A stretch of 64,000 nucleotides of DNA from Streptomyces rishiriensis (GTDB lineage: Bacteria > Actinomycetota > Actinomycetes > Streptomycetales > Streptomycetaceae): positions 310,001 to 374,000 of the forward strand of contig NZ_JAUSWV010000002.1 in NCBI RefSeq assembly GCF_030815485.1. Reading direction: 5' to 3'. The notes beneath the pieces were generated by a model, which saw only the letters and a list, made by a program, of their open reading frames with translations, searched no databases and had not been told where the DNA came from. The position numbers were made by a program, and so were the translations under genes. Below are positions 8,031-16,578 of the stretch, one piece after another. Each line of letters opens with the position of its first letter. Position 1 is the first letter of the stretch.

Positions 8031-10174
8031 GACGGCTTCCGGGCGACGAGGATCGCGTACGGCGCCTGCTCGGCACCACGGCTCTCCTCCACCCGCAGCC
8101 CCACGGCCTCCAGCCCTGCCCGCAGCTCCTGCGTCGTCCACCAGTGGAGGTGTCCGTCGACGAGCCAGCGGACGGCCGTCGTACGGCTCATGTCGCCGGT
8201 GAGGGCGAGCGGGTCGGGGACGAAGGCGTCAGCGACCACGAGCAGCCCCTTCGGCCTCAGCAGTGCGGCGAGTGAGCCGAGTCGGGCGGCCGGGCCGTGG
8301 ACACCGCCGAGGACCACGCAGGCGCCGTACTCGGCGTCGGCCGCCGGTAGGGCACCGCCGTCGCCGATCTCCAGGAGCGCACCGTCGACGGCGGTCTCGG
8401 CCAGCAGCCCCTCGATACTCCCGCGCAGGGCCTTCTCCGGCGCCGGGGGTCCGGCGAGCGCGGCCGGCAGCGTCGGGCGCTCGCCCGCCGCTTCGCCGCG
8501 CACCCGGGCGGCCAGCGCCCGGCCGGCCGGCACGACGTCCGGGGAATACGCCCAAGCGTCCGGCGCACCCGCCGAGGCGGAGTCCGTGACCAGCAGCCCC
8601 AGCGCGCAGGCGGTGTCCAACACCGGCGACAGCATGTCCGCGCGCAGCCCCGCCGTCCCGGCCAGGTCGGCGGCGGTGCCGCCGTCGGCCAGACGCGGGG
8701 GCAGGCCGAGTTCGGTGAGGGCCGCCGCCAGGACCTGGTCGGCCGTGGTACCGGGGCGGGCGGCGCGCGCGAGGCGGTACACGGGGGCCGCCTGCGCCTT
8801 GCCGACGGCGGAGCGGCGCAGCCGGTAGCGCGGTTGGAAGCTGTCGGGCACCTTGTACGCGGCCAGTTCGGCGCGGGCGTAGGCCTGCACCCGTGACGGG
8901 GCGGCCAGTTCGGCGTCGGCGGGCACGTACTCGACGGTGAGCCCCTGATCGTCCGAGTCGTCCGGACCCGTGGCCGTGACCGAGACGTCGGCGACGCCGG
9001 GAGCCGCCCGGAGCACCGACTCCACCTCCATCGTGGAGACCCAGCGGGCCCCCCGCCGGACCACTCCGAGCCGGGCTCTGCCCAGGATGCGGTGAACGCC
9101 GTGCTCATCGCGATCGGCGAGGTCGTGCAGGCGGTGGGCCGAGCCGTCCTCCAGGACGACGGCGAGTTCTCCCTGGACCGCGCCCTGGCCCGGCAGAGGC
9201 GTGCCGTCGGGGTCCAGCAGGTCGACCCGGACGCCGGGCATCGGACGGCCGACGGCTCCCGACGGCAGTCCGGGGTCTCCCCACAGCACGGAGCCCGTCT
9301 CGCTGGAGCCGAAGTTGCGGGAGACTCCCACGCCGACGGCGCGGGTCCACAGCGCGTCCAGCTCGGCGTCGACGTATCCGGCGCCGGCCATCACCCGGCG
9401 CAGCGCGGGGAACGGAGCGTCGTCGGTCAGAGCCCGGCGGCGCACCAGGACCCGGGCCAGCCCGGGCACGGTGACCAGGACCGTCGCCCGCTCGCGCAGC
9501 CGGCTGTGCACGGCGCCGACGGCACGCGGCGGAACCGGGTCCACGTGCGCCCCGGCCACCAGCGCGCCGGCCAGCCAGCCGAGGGGGTAGGCGTGGCTCA
9601 GCGGCAGCGGCAGCAGTACGCAGTCGTCGGGCCGCGCCAGTCCGGCGTGGTGGTAGCGCACGCCCTCGTCGAGCACGGAACGCGGCGACCGTGCCACGAG
9701 CTTGGGCGTCCCGGTCGACCCGGAGGAGACCAGCAGAACCGTGCCCGGGGCGTGGGCGGCCGGAGCCGAGTCCGCGTCGGCCGCGGTGATCCCGTCACCG
9801 ACGAGCCCGTGGCCCGCGCCGCCGTCCTGCGCCCGCAGCACCGTCCGGTCCGCCTCGCCCGGGTCCGTCACCAGCGTCCGGCGCGCCCCGGCGGTCCTCA
9901 GCAGCCTGCGGGTCTCCGCCGGTGGGGAGTCCGCGGGCAGCAGCAGGGGGCAGGCGCCCACCGCCGTCAGCGCGAGCAGGCCCAGCACCCATTCCGGCTG
10001 GTTGGGCCCCTGGAGTCCGACGGGTTCCGCGGACCGTACGCCTTGTGCGCGCAGCCGTTCGGCCAGCTCGGTCACCCGTACGACAGCCGCCCGGCGGGTC
10101 AGGTCGCCGAGCGCGAGTGCGTCCGGGTTCAGGTCCGCCCGGGAGAAGGCCTCCCACAGGTCCGCGGCGGTCAC
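8027..10174 (-). CDS. AMP-forming acyl ligase fused to a degenerate methyltransferase-like domain
   Basis: 715 residues. Residues about 1-480 form an adenylate-forming ligase: ATP loop VSSGSTGTPKLV, then NFGSSETG and a C-terminal lobe. Residues about 490-715 resemble a family 2 O-methyltransferase: a winged-helix dimerisation part (GLRADMLSPVLDTACALGLL), then LLEIGDGG, LLRPKGLLVVADAF and a C-terminal HWWTTQEL region. The SAM-binding stretch is strongly shortened, with only about ten residues between the glycine motif and the next strand, so methyl transfer is doubtful. MitE, the AMP ligase of mitomycin, loads AHBA onto the ACP MmcB; this is the best candidate for that step here. Its GTG start overlaps the dehydratase stop (GTGA). 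Confidence 0.8.
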   Translation of the reverse strand: MTAADLWEAFSRADLNPDALALGDLTRRAAVVRVTELAERLRAQGVRSAEPVGLQGPNQPEWVLGLLALTAVGACPLLLPADSPPAETRRLLRTAGARRTLVTDPGEADRTVLRAQDGGAGHGLVGDGITAADADSAPAAHAPGTVLLVSSGSTGTPKLVARSPRSVLDEGVRYHHAGLARPDDCVLLPLPLSHAYPLGWLAGALVAGAHVDPVPPRAVGAVHSRLRERATVLVTVPGLARVLVRRRALTDDAPFPALRRVMAGAGYVDAELDALWTRAVGVGVSRNFGSSETGSVLWGDPGLPSGAVGRPMPGVRVDLLDPDGTPLPGQGAVQGELAVVLEDGSAHRLHDLADRDEHGVHRILGRARLGVVRRGARWVSTMEVESVLRAAPGVADVSVTATGPDDSDDQGLTVEYVPADAELAAPSRVQAYARAELAAYKVPDSFQPRYRLRRSAVGKAQAAPVYRLARAARPGTTADQVLAAALTELGLPPRLADGGTAADLAGTAGLRADMLSPVLDTACALGLLVTDSASAGAPDAWAYSPDVVPAGRALAARVRGEAAGERPTLPAALAGPPAPEKALRGSIEGLLAETAVDGALLEIGDGGALPAADAEYGACVVLGGVHGPAARLGSLAALLRPKGLLVVADAFVPDPLALTGDMSRTTAVRWLVDGHLHWWTTQELRAGLEAVGLRVEESRGAEQAPYAILVARKPS

Positions 10175-10644
10175 TTCGCCGTACCCTGCGCCGCCGTCTC
10201 CAGCCGCCGCAGCAGTGCCTCGGCGGCGAGTTCGTACCCGTGCGTGCCGAAGCCCGCGATGACGCCCACGGCGAGGGGCGAGACGACGGAGTTGTGCCGG
10301 AAGGACTCGCGGGCCCAGACGTTGGAGATGTGCACCTCGGCCCAGGGCGCCGGGTAGTCGGCGAGGGCGTCGCGCAGGCTCCAGCCGGCGATCATCAGCG
10401 CGCCCGGATTGACGATCGCGGCGGCGGTGTCCCGGTGCTTGTGCAGGGCACGGATCAACTCGCCCTCGCCGTCGTGTTGTTCGCTGCGCAGCCCGTACCC
10501 GGCGCGGGCCAGCAGCTTGGCCACCGACTCCTCCACCTCGGCGAGGGTGGTAGTGCCGTAGATCCCGGGTTCGCGCGTGCCGAGCGTGCCCAGATTGGGG
10601 CCGTTGAGCAGCAGCAGGTCACGGGAGGTCGGGGCGATGGTCAC
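10171..10644 (-). CDS. rifJ: type II (amino)dehydroquinate dehydratase (RifJ type)
   Basis: 157 residues, the usual length for type II dehydroquinase. Family motifs are LLLNGPNLGTLGTREPGIYG (catalytic Tyr at the end of that loop), NPGALMIAGWSLRDAL, EVHISNV and the Arg/His stretch RESFRHNSVVSP, then GFGTHGYELA. In primary-metabolism enzymes the first loop usually reads NLNLLG and the second NPGAxTHTS; here they read NLGTLG and NPGALMIAG, which fits divergence for aminodehydroquinate. It would dehydrate aminodehydroquinate to aminodehydroshikimate. It overlaps both neighbours by four bases. Confidence 0.9.
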   Translation of the reverse strand: MTIAPTSRDLLLLNGPNLGTLGTREPGIYGTTTLAEVEESVAKLLARAGYGLRSEQHDGEGELIRALHKHRDTAAAIVNPGALMIAGWSLRDALADYPAPWAEVHISNVWARESFRHNSVVSPLAVGVIAGFGTHGYELAAEALLRRLETAAQGTAK

Positions 10645-11300
10645 GCGGGGGTCCCTTCACGGCGGTGCAGCAGGGCGGCCAGCTCGGCGCACGAGCCGGC
10701 CACCAGTTCGGGCTGGTGGGCGAGCAGTTCCTCCCGGTCGCCCTGGCCCCAGAGTCCCGCGGCCGTGCGGGTGCCGGCCGCGCGGCCGGCCCGCAGGTCC
10801 AGCACGGAGTCGCCGACCATGACGGCGCCCTCGGCGGCGGCGCCGATCTTCTCCAGGGCGAGCAGGACGATGTCGGGGGCCGGCTTGCCGTGCGCCACCT
10901 CGTCGCTGCCGCACACCGCGTCCACCAGGTCCAGCAGGCCGGTTGCCGCCAGTGCCTCCACGGCACGGCCATGGGTCTTGCCGGTGGCGACGGCGGTCGG
11001 AACGCCGGCCTCGCGCAGTCCGGCGAGCAGCTCCGCGGCGCCGGGGCACGGCTCGATCTCGTGGACCAGCTTGCGGCTCTCGACGACGAACGGGTCGTAC
11101 ATCCCGGCGGGCAGGCCCATGATGGCCAGGGTGTCGGGCATGTGCCGCCCGAGGTGGGTCAGGTACTCCTCGAAGGGTGCCTCGCCGTCGCCGACCGTGA
11201 GGTCGTACGCCCGCTGGAAAGCCCTGCGCATCACGTGGATGCTGTCGATGAGAACGCCGTCCAGGTCCAGGACGACGGCCCGCGGCCAGAGGTCACTCAC
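10641..11300 (-). CDS. rifM: HAD-family phosphatase (RifM type)
   Basis: A 219-residue haloacid dehalogenase-like hydrolase: motif I VVLDLDGVLIDS near residue 11 (nucleophile Asp), motif II Thr in VATGKTHG, motif III Lys in HGKPAPD and motif IV MVGDSVLD. The start is GTG at 11300, with GGAG six bases upstream; it overlaps the aminotransferase stop by eight bases. RifM is the corresponding member of the AHBA gene set and is thought to act in kanosamine or iminosugar formation. The exact phosphate ester is not shown by the sequence. Confidence 0.85.
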   Translation of the reverse strand: MSDLWPRAVVLDLDGVLIDSIHVMRRAFQRAYDLTVGDGEAPFEEYLTHLGRHMPDTLAIMGLPAGMYDPFVVESRKLVHEIEPCPGAAELLAGLREAGVPTAVATGKTHGRAVEALAATGLLDLVDAVCGSDEVAHGKPAPDIVLLALEKIGAAAEGAVMVGDSVLDLRAGRAAGTRTAAGLWGQGDREELLAHQPELVAGSCAELAALLHRREGTPA

Positions 11301-12513
11301 GGTTCGCTCCCTTTCGGACGGCTTCGGCCGCCGACCGCATGCTCGCCACCAGGTGGGCGACGTCCTCGTCCGTCATGGTCGCGCCGAGTCCGACCGTGAC
11401 GGACCGGCCCAGCACGGCCTCGCTGGCGCGCAGCCGCGCCGTGGCGTCCCAGGCGACGCCCCAGGGGGTGCGGCCGGCGCGGACGGCGGGGTTCTGCTGG
11501 ACCAGGCGGCCCGAATAGAGCGTGGCCGCGGGGATGCCGGCCGCGGTGAGCACGGTGAGGAACCGGCGGGCGGCCATGCGGTCGTCCAGCAGGACCGTGA
11601 GATCGCCGCCGCTGCCCTCCTCGTCCGGCAGCCGCCGCCACTCGAGCTCCAGGTCGGCGAGGTCCGCGCGGACGGTCCGGGCGATGTCGCGCAGCCGTCG
11701 CAGCATCGGCGCGAGCCGTTCCAGCTGTACGGACAGCAGGGCGCCGGCGATCTCGGTCATCCGCAGGTTGGCGCCGAGGAAGGCCTCACCTGCCGCCCCG
11801 CCGCGCTCGCCGCTGCGTGAGGTGGTGAACTGCCCGCCCTGGTCCTGGTAGCGGACCACGCGGTCGTGGACGTCGGGGTCCGTCGTGACGACGGCGCCGC
11901 CCTCGCCGGCGGTGATGTTCTTCTCCAATTGGAAGCTGAAGGCCCCCGCGTCACCGATCGAGCCCACCGGGCGCCCCCGGTAGCTGACGCCGCAGGCCTG
12001 GGCGGCGTCCTCCAGGACCCGGATGCCGTGCTCACGGGCGACGGCCAGGATGGGGTCCATGTCGGCGGCGGCGTTGTTCAGGTGGACGGGCATGACCGCG
12101 AAGGTCCGCGCGGTCACGAGCTTCTCCCACGCCGTCGGGTCGAGGGTGAGCGAGTCGTCGATGTCGGCGAAGACGGGGATGCCGCGCGCGGCCACGATGG
12201 CGTTGACGCAGCCGATGAAGGTGGCCGACGGCACGATGACCTCACCGCCCTCGGGTATCCCCAGGCCGATCAGGGCGCAGGTCAGGGCGGCGGTGCCGGA
12301 GGACACGCCGACCGCGTGGGGTGCCTGGTGCAGGGCGGCGAACCGCTCCTCGAACCGCTCGACGCGGCGCTGCAGCGCGGGGCCGTAGTAGCGGAACAGG
12401 GAGCGGCTCTCCAGCACGTCCAGTGCGGCGGCCTTCTCCTCCTGGCCCCACAGGGCGAGGCCGCGCAGCGGTTCGTAGCGCAGCGCCGTGGGCTCGGACA
12501 GGGATGCAGTCAT
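11293..12513 (-). CDS. DegT/DnrJ/EryC1 PLP aminotransferase (second copy)
   Basis: A 406-residue sugar-type aminotransferase: VGVSSGTAALTCAL (cofactor phosphate), EDAAQACG (Asp to the pyridine N) and FSFQLEKNITAGEGGAV, where the Lys would form the Schiff base. It lacks the QGQWWR motif of AHBA synthase seen in the neighbour at 13580. It is therefore probably the partner of the adjacent Gfo/Idh dehydrogenase, aminating a 3-keto sugar toward kanosamine, a job RifK does itself in rifamycin. Alternatively it makes a separate amino sugar. The ATG at 12513 overlaps the dehydrogenase stop (ATGA). Confidence 0.85.
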   Translation of the reverse strand: MTASLSEPTALRYEPLRGLALWGQEEKAAALDVLESRSLFRYYGPALQRRVERFEERFAALHQAPHAVGVSSGTAALTCALIGLGIPEGGEVIVPSATFIGCVNAIVAARGIPVFADIDDSLTLDPTAWEKLVTARTFAVMPVHLNNAAADMDPILAVAREHGIRVLEDAAQACGVSYRGRPVGSIGDAGAFSFQLEKNITAGEGGAVVTTDPDVHDRVVRYQDQGGQFTTSRSGERGGAAGEAFLGANLRMTEIAGALLSVQLERLAPMLRRLRDIARTVRADLADLELEWRRLPDEEGSGGDLTVLLDDRMAARRFLTVLTAAGIPAATLYSGRLVQQNPAVRAGRTPWGVAWDATARLRASEAVLGRSVTVGLGATMTDEDVAHLVASMRSAAEAVRKGANRE

Positions 12514-13583
12514 GAATTCGTCTCCGGTGCTGTCCAGCGGGCGGACGTGGCGCGGTAACAGGCCTCGACGACGGCCAGGGCTTCGCGGGCCTCTCGCAGG
12601 GCCCGGTCCGTGGCATCGGGCCGGGCCAGTTCGCCGGCCAGCGCGTCGAGTTGCTGGTCGTACTCGTCGCCGACGCCGGCCGGGGGCAGCGGCACTCGGC
12701 GCTCTCCGCCCTCCTGTCGGAGTGTGAGCGTCGGTTCGCTCACGCGTCGGGGACTGAAGCCGAACGTGGTGGTCAGCTCGGCGGTGCCCGCGGTGCCGTG
12801 CAGCACCAGCCGGGTGCGGTCGACCGCCTCGTGCGAGGCCCAGGCGAAGCGCAGGTGCATTCCGTATCGCTCGGTGGCCACCAGGGCGGTGAGCTGGTCC
12901 TCCACGTCGGCATTCTGGAGGCCGGCCGTGCCGGTGTGCCAGTCCGCGCCCCAGCCCGCGCGGGTGAGGAAGTCGCTGGAGGCGAGGGCGGTGGCGTGGC
13001 GCACGCCGGAGGCGCCCCACAGGTGGTGCAGGACATCGATGACGTGCCAGCCCAGGTCGACCAGGACTCCGCCGCCGGCCGTCTCCCGGCGGGCGAACCA
13101 GTCGCTGCCGGGAATGCCCCGGGAGCGCACCCAGCTCAGCTCGGCGTGGCGGGGCGTGCCGAGCGCCCCGTCGGCGACGAGACGCGCCAGCTCCCCCACG
13201 TCCGCGCGGTGGCGGGCGGCGGTGGACAGCAGCAGCCGCCCCCCGCCGTCGCGGGCGGCGTCTTCGAGGAGCCGCAGGTGGCCGAAGTCGGTGCCGGTGG
13301 GCTTCTCCAGAAACACGGCGAGGCCCTGGCGCAGAAAGTGGCCCGCGAGGGCTCCGTGCGTGTGGTTGGGGGTGAGGACGAACACGAGGTCGGCCTCGCG
13401 CGGCCCGAGCTCCTCGTAGCCGCCGTACACCCGCGCCCCGCCCATCAGGGCGGCGGCCCGCTCGGCGGCCTCGGGCCGCGGCTCCACCACGGCGACGACG
13501 TCGAAGTCCGGGTGCTTGACCAGCCGGGGCAGCCATACCTCGCGGGCCACCCAGCCCAGCCCGATGACGGCGACCCTCATCAA
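12510..13583 (-). CDS. rifL: Gfo/Idh/MocA sugar dehydrogenase (RifL type)
   Basis: A 357-residue NAD(P)-dependent oxidoreductase: N-terminal Rossmann VAVIGLGWVAREVWLP, active-site FLEKPTG (the EKP motif) near residue 95, and the C-terminal substrate domain with GGGVLVDLGWHVIDVLHHL. RifL oxidises the C3 position of a UDP-sugar so that an aminotransferase can make UDP-kanosamine; the same pairing with a DegT gene is seen here on both sides. It overlaps AHBA synthase and the second aminotransferase by ATGA, so the three are translationally coupled. Confidence 0.85.
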   Translation of the reverse strand: MMRVAVIGLGWVAREVWLPRLVKHPDFDVVAVVEPRPEAAERAAALMGGARVYGGYEELGPREADLVFVLTPNHTHGALAGHFLRQGLAVFLEKPTGTDFGHLRLLEDAARDGGGRLLLSTAARHRADVGELARLVADGALGTPRHAELSWVRSRGIPGSDWFARRETAGGGVLVDLGWHVIDVLHHLWGASGVRHATALASSDFLTRAGWGADWHTGTAGLQNADVEDQLTALVATERYGMHLRFAWASHEAVDRTRLVLHGTAGTAELTTTFGFSPRRVSEPTLTLRQEGGERRVPLPPAGVGDEYDQQLDALAGELARPDATDRALREAREALAVVEACYRATSARWTAPETNS

Positions 13584-14788
13584 CCGGAACGCTTCTTCCC
13601 CGCCAGCTCGGTCAGCACCTTGGCCACGGCCTCCGCGACGTCGGCGCAGTCGGCGTCCGTGCCGAGCAGCACCCGGTGGTGCAGCCAGAAGCCGTGCGCG
13701 CCCAGATGTTCGCTGACCGGGTTGCGCTCGGCGAGCTCGGCCGTGTCCGGCAGTCCGTTGCCGCGCAGCGCCTCGTGGGCCTGGGTGCGGTAGACCGGCG
13801 GGTAGTTGACGAAAGCGGGGATGCCCTCGGCGACCAGCGCCCTGACCACCAGGTCACGGTCGGTCCCGGGGTGCGCCGCGGGGTCGAGGGCGGCCATGGC
13901 CATGTAGTGCGGGTTGAGGTCACAGCGCGGATCGCGGCCCTGCGGGACCACGCCGGGTATCTCGCGCAGCGCCGCGGACAGCGTCTTCCAGCGGCTCTCG
14001 CGGCGTGCGTTCTGCTCGGCGAGCCGTCCGAGCTGGGCGCGCAGGACAGCCCCGGCGAACTCCGTCATGCGGTAGTTGGAGGACGGGGTGCGGTGCTCGT
14101 AGTGCGTGTCGCCGAGGGGCCGGCCGCAGCTGTGCCGGGCGAACGCCTCGTCGAACCACTCCTGCGACGGCATGAGCAGCGCCCCGCCCTCGCCGGCCGT
14201 CATCAGCTTGCCGTTCTGGAAGCTGAACGCGGCGAGTGTGCCGAAGTCGCCGATGCGCCGGCCGGACCAGACGGCGCCGTGTGCGTGCGCGGCGTCCTGG
14301 AAGACGACGACGTCGTGCCGGGCGGCCCAGGCGCCGATGGCGTCCATGTCGGCGACGTGCCCGGCCATGTGCACGGGGATGACGACGCGCGTCCGTGGTG
14401 TGCGGACCGCTTCCAGCGTCTGCGGGTCGAGGCAGTACGTCACGGGGTCCACGTCGACCGGGACCGGGACGCCGCCCGCGCGCTGTACCGCGATGGAGGT
14501 GGAGATGAACGTAAAGGCGGGCACGATCACCTCGTCGCCCGGCTTCAGGCCCAGCAGTTCGAGGCCGAGTTCCAGGGCGTGGGTGCCGTTGGTGACGGCG
14601 AGCGTCGTGCCGCCGTGGTATTCGCCGAACTCCGCCTCGAACGAGGTGGTCTCTGAGCCGCCGACTCGCCACCACTGGCCCTGGTCGACCGCGCGGAGGA
14701 GCGCCGCGCGTTCGGTGTCGTCGTGGTACGGCCAGGCCGGAAAGTCGTGGCGGCGGACCGGATTCCCACCGTCGAGTGCCAGAGCCAC
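13580..14788 (-). CDS. rifK: AHBA synthase
   Basis: A 402-residue PLP enzyme. It carries HDFPAWPYHDD, the QGQWWRVGGSE loop, VTNGTHALELGLELLG, PAFTFIS, MPVHMAG-like VIPVHMAGHVADMDA, DAAHAHGA and FSFQNGKLMTAGEGGAL (Schiff-base Lys), all closely as I recall in RifK of rifamycin and MitA of mitomycin. AHBA synthase aromatises aminodehydroshikimate to 3-amino-5-hydroxybenzoate, the starter of ansamycins and mitomycins. This is the diagnostic gene for an AHBA cluster. It lies 22 bases after the carbamoyltransferase stop and overlaps the dehydrogenase. Confidence 0.93.
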   Translation of the reverse strand: MALALDGGNPVRRHDFPAWPYHDDTERAALLRAVDQGQWWRVGGSETTSFEAEFGEYHGGTTLAVTNGTHALELGLELLGLKPGDEVIVPAFTFISTSIAVQRAGGVPVPVDVDPVTYCLDPQTLEAVRTPRTRVVIPVHMAGHVADMDAIGAWAARHDVVVFQDAAHAHGAVWSGRRIGDFGTLAAFSFQNGKLMTAGEGGALLMPSQEWFDEAFARHSCGRPLGDTHYEHRTPSSNYRMTEFAGAVLRAQLGRLAEQNARRESRWKTLSAALREIPGVVPQGRDPRCDLNPHYMAMAALDPAAHPGTDRDLVVRALVAEGIPAFVNYPPVYRTQAHEALRGNGLPDTAELAERNPVSEHLGAHGFWLHHRVLLGTDADCADVAEAVAKVLTELAGKKRSG

Positions 14789-14810
14789 AGTGCGTCCCTC
14801 TCAGTCGGTC

Positions 14811-16538
14811 TCAGTAGGTGGCGGGGCTGCCGGTCGCCGACGACAGGGAGGTCGCCAAAGCGTCCAGGTCGTCGGCCGAGTGCGCCACCACGTAGTTTTC
14901 GATGATCATCCAGTCCAGCCGGCTGCCGCCGTAGAACTCGAGGGCCTGCTGCGGGGTCTCGACGATCGGCTGACCGTTGTCGTTGAACGATGTGTTGAGC
15001 ACCACCGGAACTCCGGTCAACCGGTGGAAGTGCGCGATCAGCCGGTGGTACGCGCCGTTGTCCTCGGCTGTCACGGTCTGCACCCGGGCGGTGCCGTCGA
15101 CGTGCACGATGGCCGGGACCTCGCTCTGCTTCTCGGCCCGGACCGGGGCCACGATCAGCATGTACGGCGACTCGATGTCCAGGTCGAAGTAGTCGGCCGC
15201 GTGCTCGCGCAGCACCGCCGGGGCGAAGGGCCGGAACGGCTCGCGGTGCTTGACGCGGGCGTTGATGATGTCCTTCATCTCGGCGCGCCGGGGATCGGCC
15301 AGGATGCTGCGGTGGCCCAGGGCACGCGGCCCGAACTCCGACCCGCCGGTGAACCAGCCCAGCAGCTTGCCCTGCGCGAGCAGTTCGGCCCCGATCCGGG
15401 ACGGCTCGTCCACTTTGCGGTAGGGCAGTCCGCAGGCGTCGAGCGCGGCCCGCACCTCGCTGTCCTCGTAGGTCCGGCCCAGATAGGCGTGGCGCTGGGC
15501 GGTACGGGCGGGCTTTTCACGGGGCCGGCCGGCGATGACGTGGTAGCCGTAGTAGGCGTTGCCGACGGCGCAGCCGCCGTCGCCCGCGGCGGGTTGCACG
15601 AAGACGTTCTCGAAGGGGGTCTCGCGCAGCAGCCGGCCGTTGGCCACGCAGTTCAGCGCGACTCCGCCGGCCAGGCACAGGTCGGTGAGCCCGGTGTCCG
15701 CGTGGAGCCGGCGGGCGACGTGCAGGAGGGTCTCCTCCAGTGTGTCCTGGGCCGCGTAGGCCAGATCGGCGGCTCGGGCGAAGCGCTCGTCGCCCTCGTA
15801 GCCTTCGAGGGCGCGCTCGATGAAGTCGAGCAGTCCGCCGTTCTTCAGGTGCAGTTCGTAGCGGCCGTCGGGCAGCAGCGTGAGGTACTCGCGGAACTCC
15901 TTGCAGTAGCGCGGAGTTCCGTAGGGCGCGAGGCCCATCGTCTTGCCGTCTTCGGACAGGTACCAGTGGCGGCCCTCGTACTCGTTCTCGTACAGGACGA
16001 AGCCGATGGCCTTGCTGACCGCTTTGTACATGTAGCCGAGGGAGTGGTCGCTGTCACCGGCCTGGTAGACCCGAAGGGCGCTGAGGCCGTCGGTGGACCA
16101 GTTGGTGCCGAGCACCTTGGACAGCTCGGTGATGGTGGTGCCCTCGCCGACGGCGGTCGTGAGGGTCTCCACGCCCTGGTCGTCGATCAGGCTGCCCGCT
16201 CCGTCGACCACGAGAATGGCGGCCCGTTCGAAGGGTGACGGGAAGAAAGCGCTGGCAGCGTGGGCCATGTGATGGCGTATCAGGTGGATGCGCTTACGGA
16301 AGGGAAAGTACGCGGGTGCCAACAGCGTGTCGTCGGCGACGATGACGTCGACGTCCGCGAGGCGTGCCTGCGCCATGTCGAGGCAGTACCGCCACGACTG
16401 GTTGAACAGCGAGTTGACTCCGACCGAGTACTTGACCCGGCGTACCCGCTCCTCCTCGATCCCGGCGGCGATGACGCCGTCGGAGACGAGACAGGCGGCG
16501 AAGTCGTGGTTGGACCCGCCCAGGCCGAGCGTCAGCAT
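14811..16538 (-). CDS. NodU/CmcH-family O-carbamoyltransferase
   Basis: 575 residues. N-terminal LTLGLGGSNHDFAACLV, the HHMAHAASAFF metal/carbamate motif near residue 90, LVVDGAGS, the middle CLAGGVALNCVANG, and the C-terminal GSEFGPRALGHRSILADPR with LNTSFNDNGQPIV. This is the full TobZ/CmcH architecture, using carbamoyl phosphate and ATP through carbamoyl-AMP to place a carbamate on a hydroxyl. Mitomycins and many ansamycins carry such a carbamate. In this AHBA cluster it predicts a carbamoylated product; the acceptor hydroxyl is unknown. Confidence 0.92.
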   Translation of the reverse strand: MLTLGLGGSNHDFAACLVSDGVIAAGIEEERVRRVKYSVGVNSLFNQSWRYCLDMAQARLADVDVIVADDTLLAPAYFPFRKRIHLIRHHMAHAASAFFPSPFERAAILVVDGAGSLIDDQGVETLTTAVGEGTTITELSKVLGTNWSTDGLSALRVYQAGDSDHSLGYMYKAVSKAIGFVLYENEYEGRHWYLSEDGKTMGLAPYGTPRYCKEFREYLTLLPDGRYELHLKNGGLLDFIERALEGYEGDERFARAADLAYAAQDTLEETLLHVARRLHADTGLTDLCLAGGVALNCVANGRLLRETPFENVFVQPAAGDGGCAVGNAYYGYHVIAGRPREKPARTAQRHAYLGRTYEDSEVRAALDACGLPYRKVDEPSRIGAELLAQGKLLGWFTGGSEFGPRALGHRSILADPRRAEMKDIINARVKHREPFRPFAPAVLREHAADYFDLDIESPYMLIVAPVRAEKQSEVPAIVHVDGTARVQTVTAEDNGAYHRLIAHFHRLTGVPVVLNTSFNDNGQPIVETPQQALEFYGGSRLDWMIIENYVVAHSADDLDALATSLSSATGSPATY

Positions 16539-16578
16539 CCCTGTGTTCCCCCTCTTTGAGCTCGCAGGATTCCTTGTG

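Noticed and set aside
11293-13536. A continuous minus-strand frame joining the second aminotransferase to 340 extra N-terminal residues
   Set aside because: The extra part is the out-of-frame reading of the RifL-like gene; the ATG at 12513 overlaps that gene's stop and begins the normal aminotransferase.
14106-16238. 710-codon plus-strand frame opposite the carbamoyltransferase and AHBA synthase
   Set aside because: Antisense high-GC frame; composition and lack of motifs show it is not coding.
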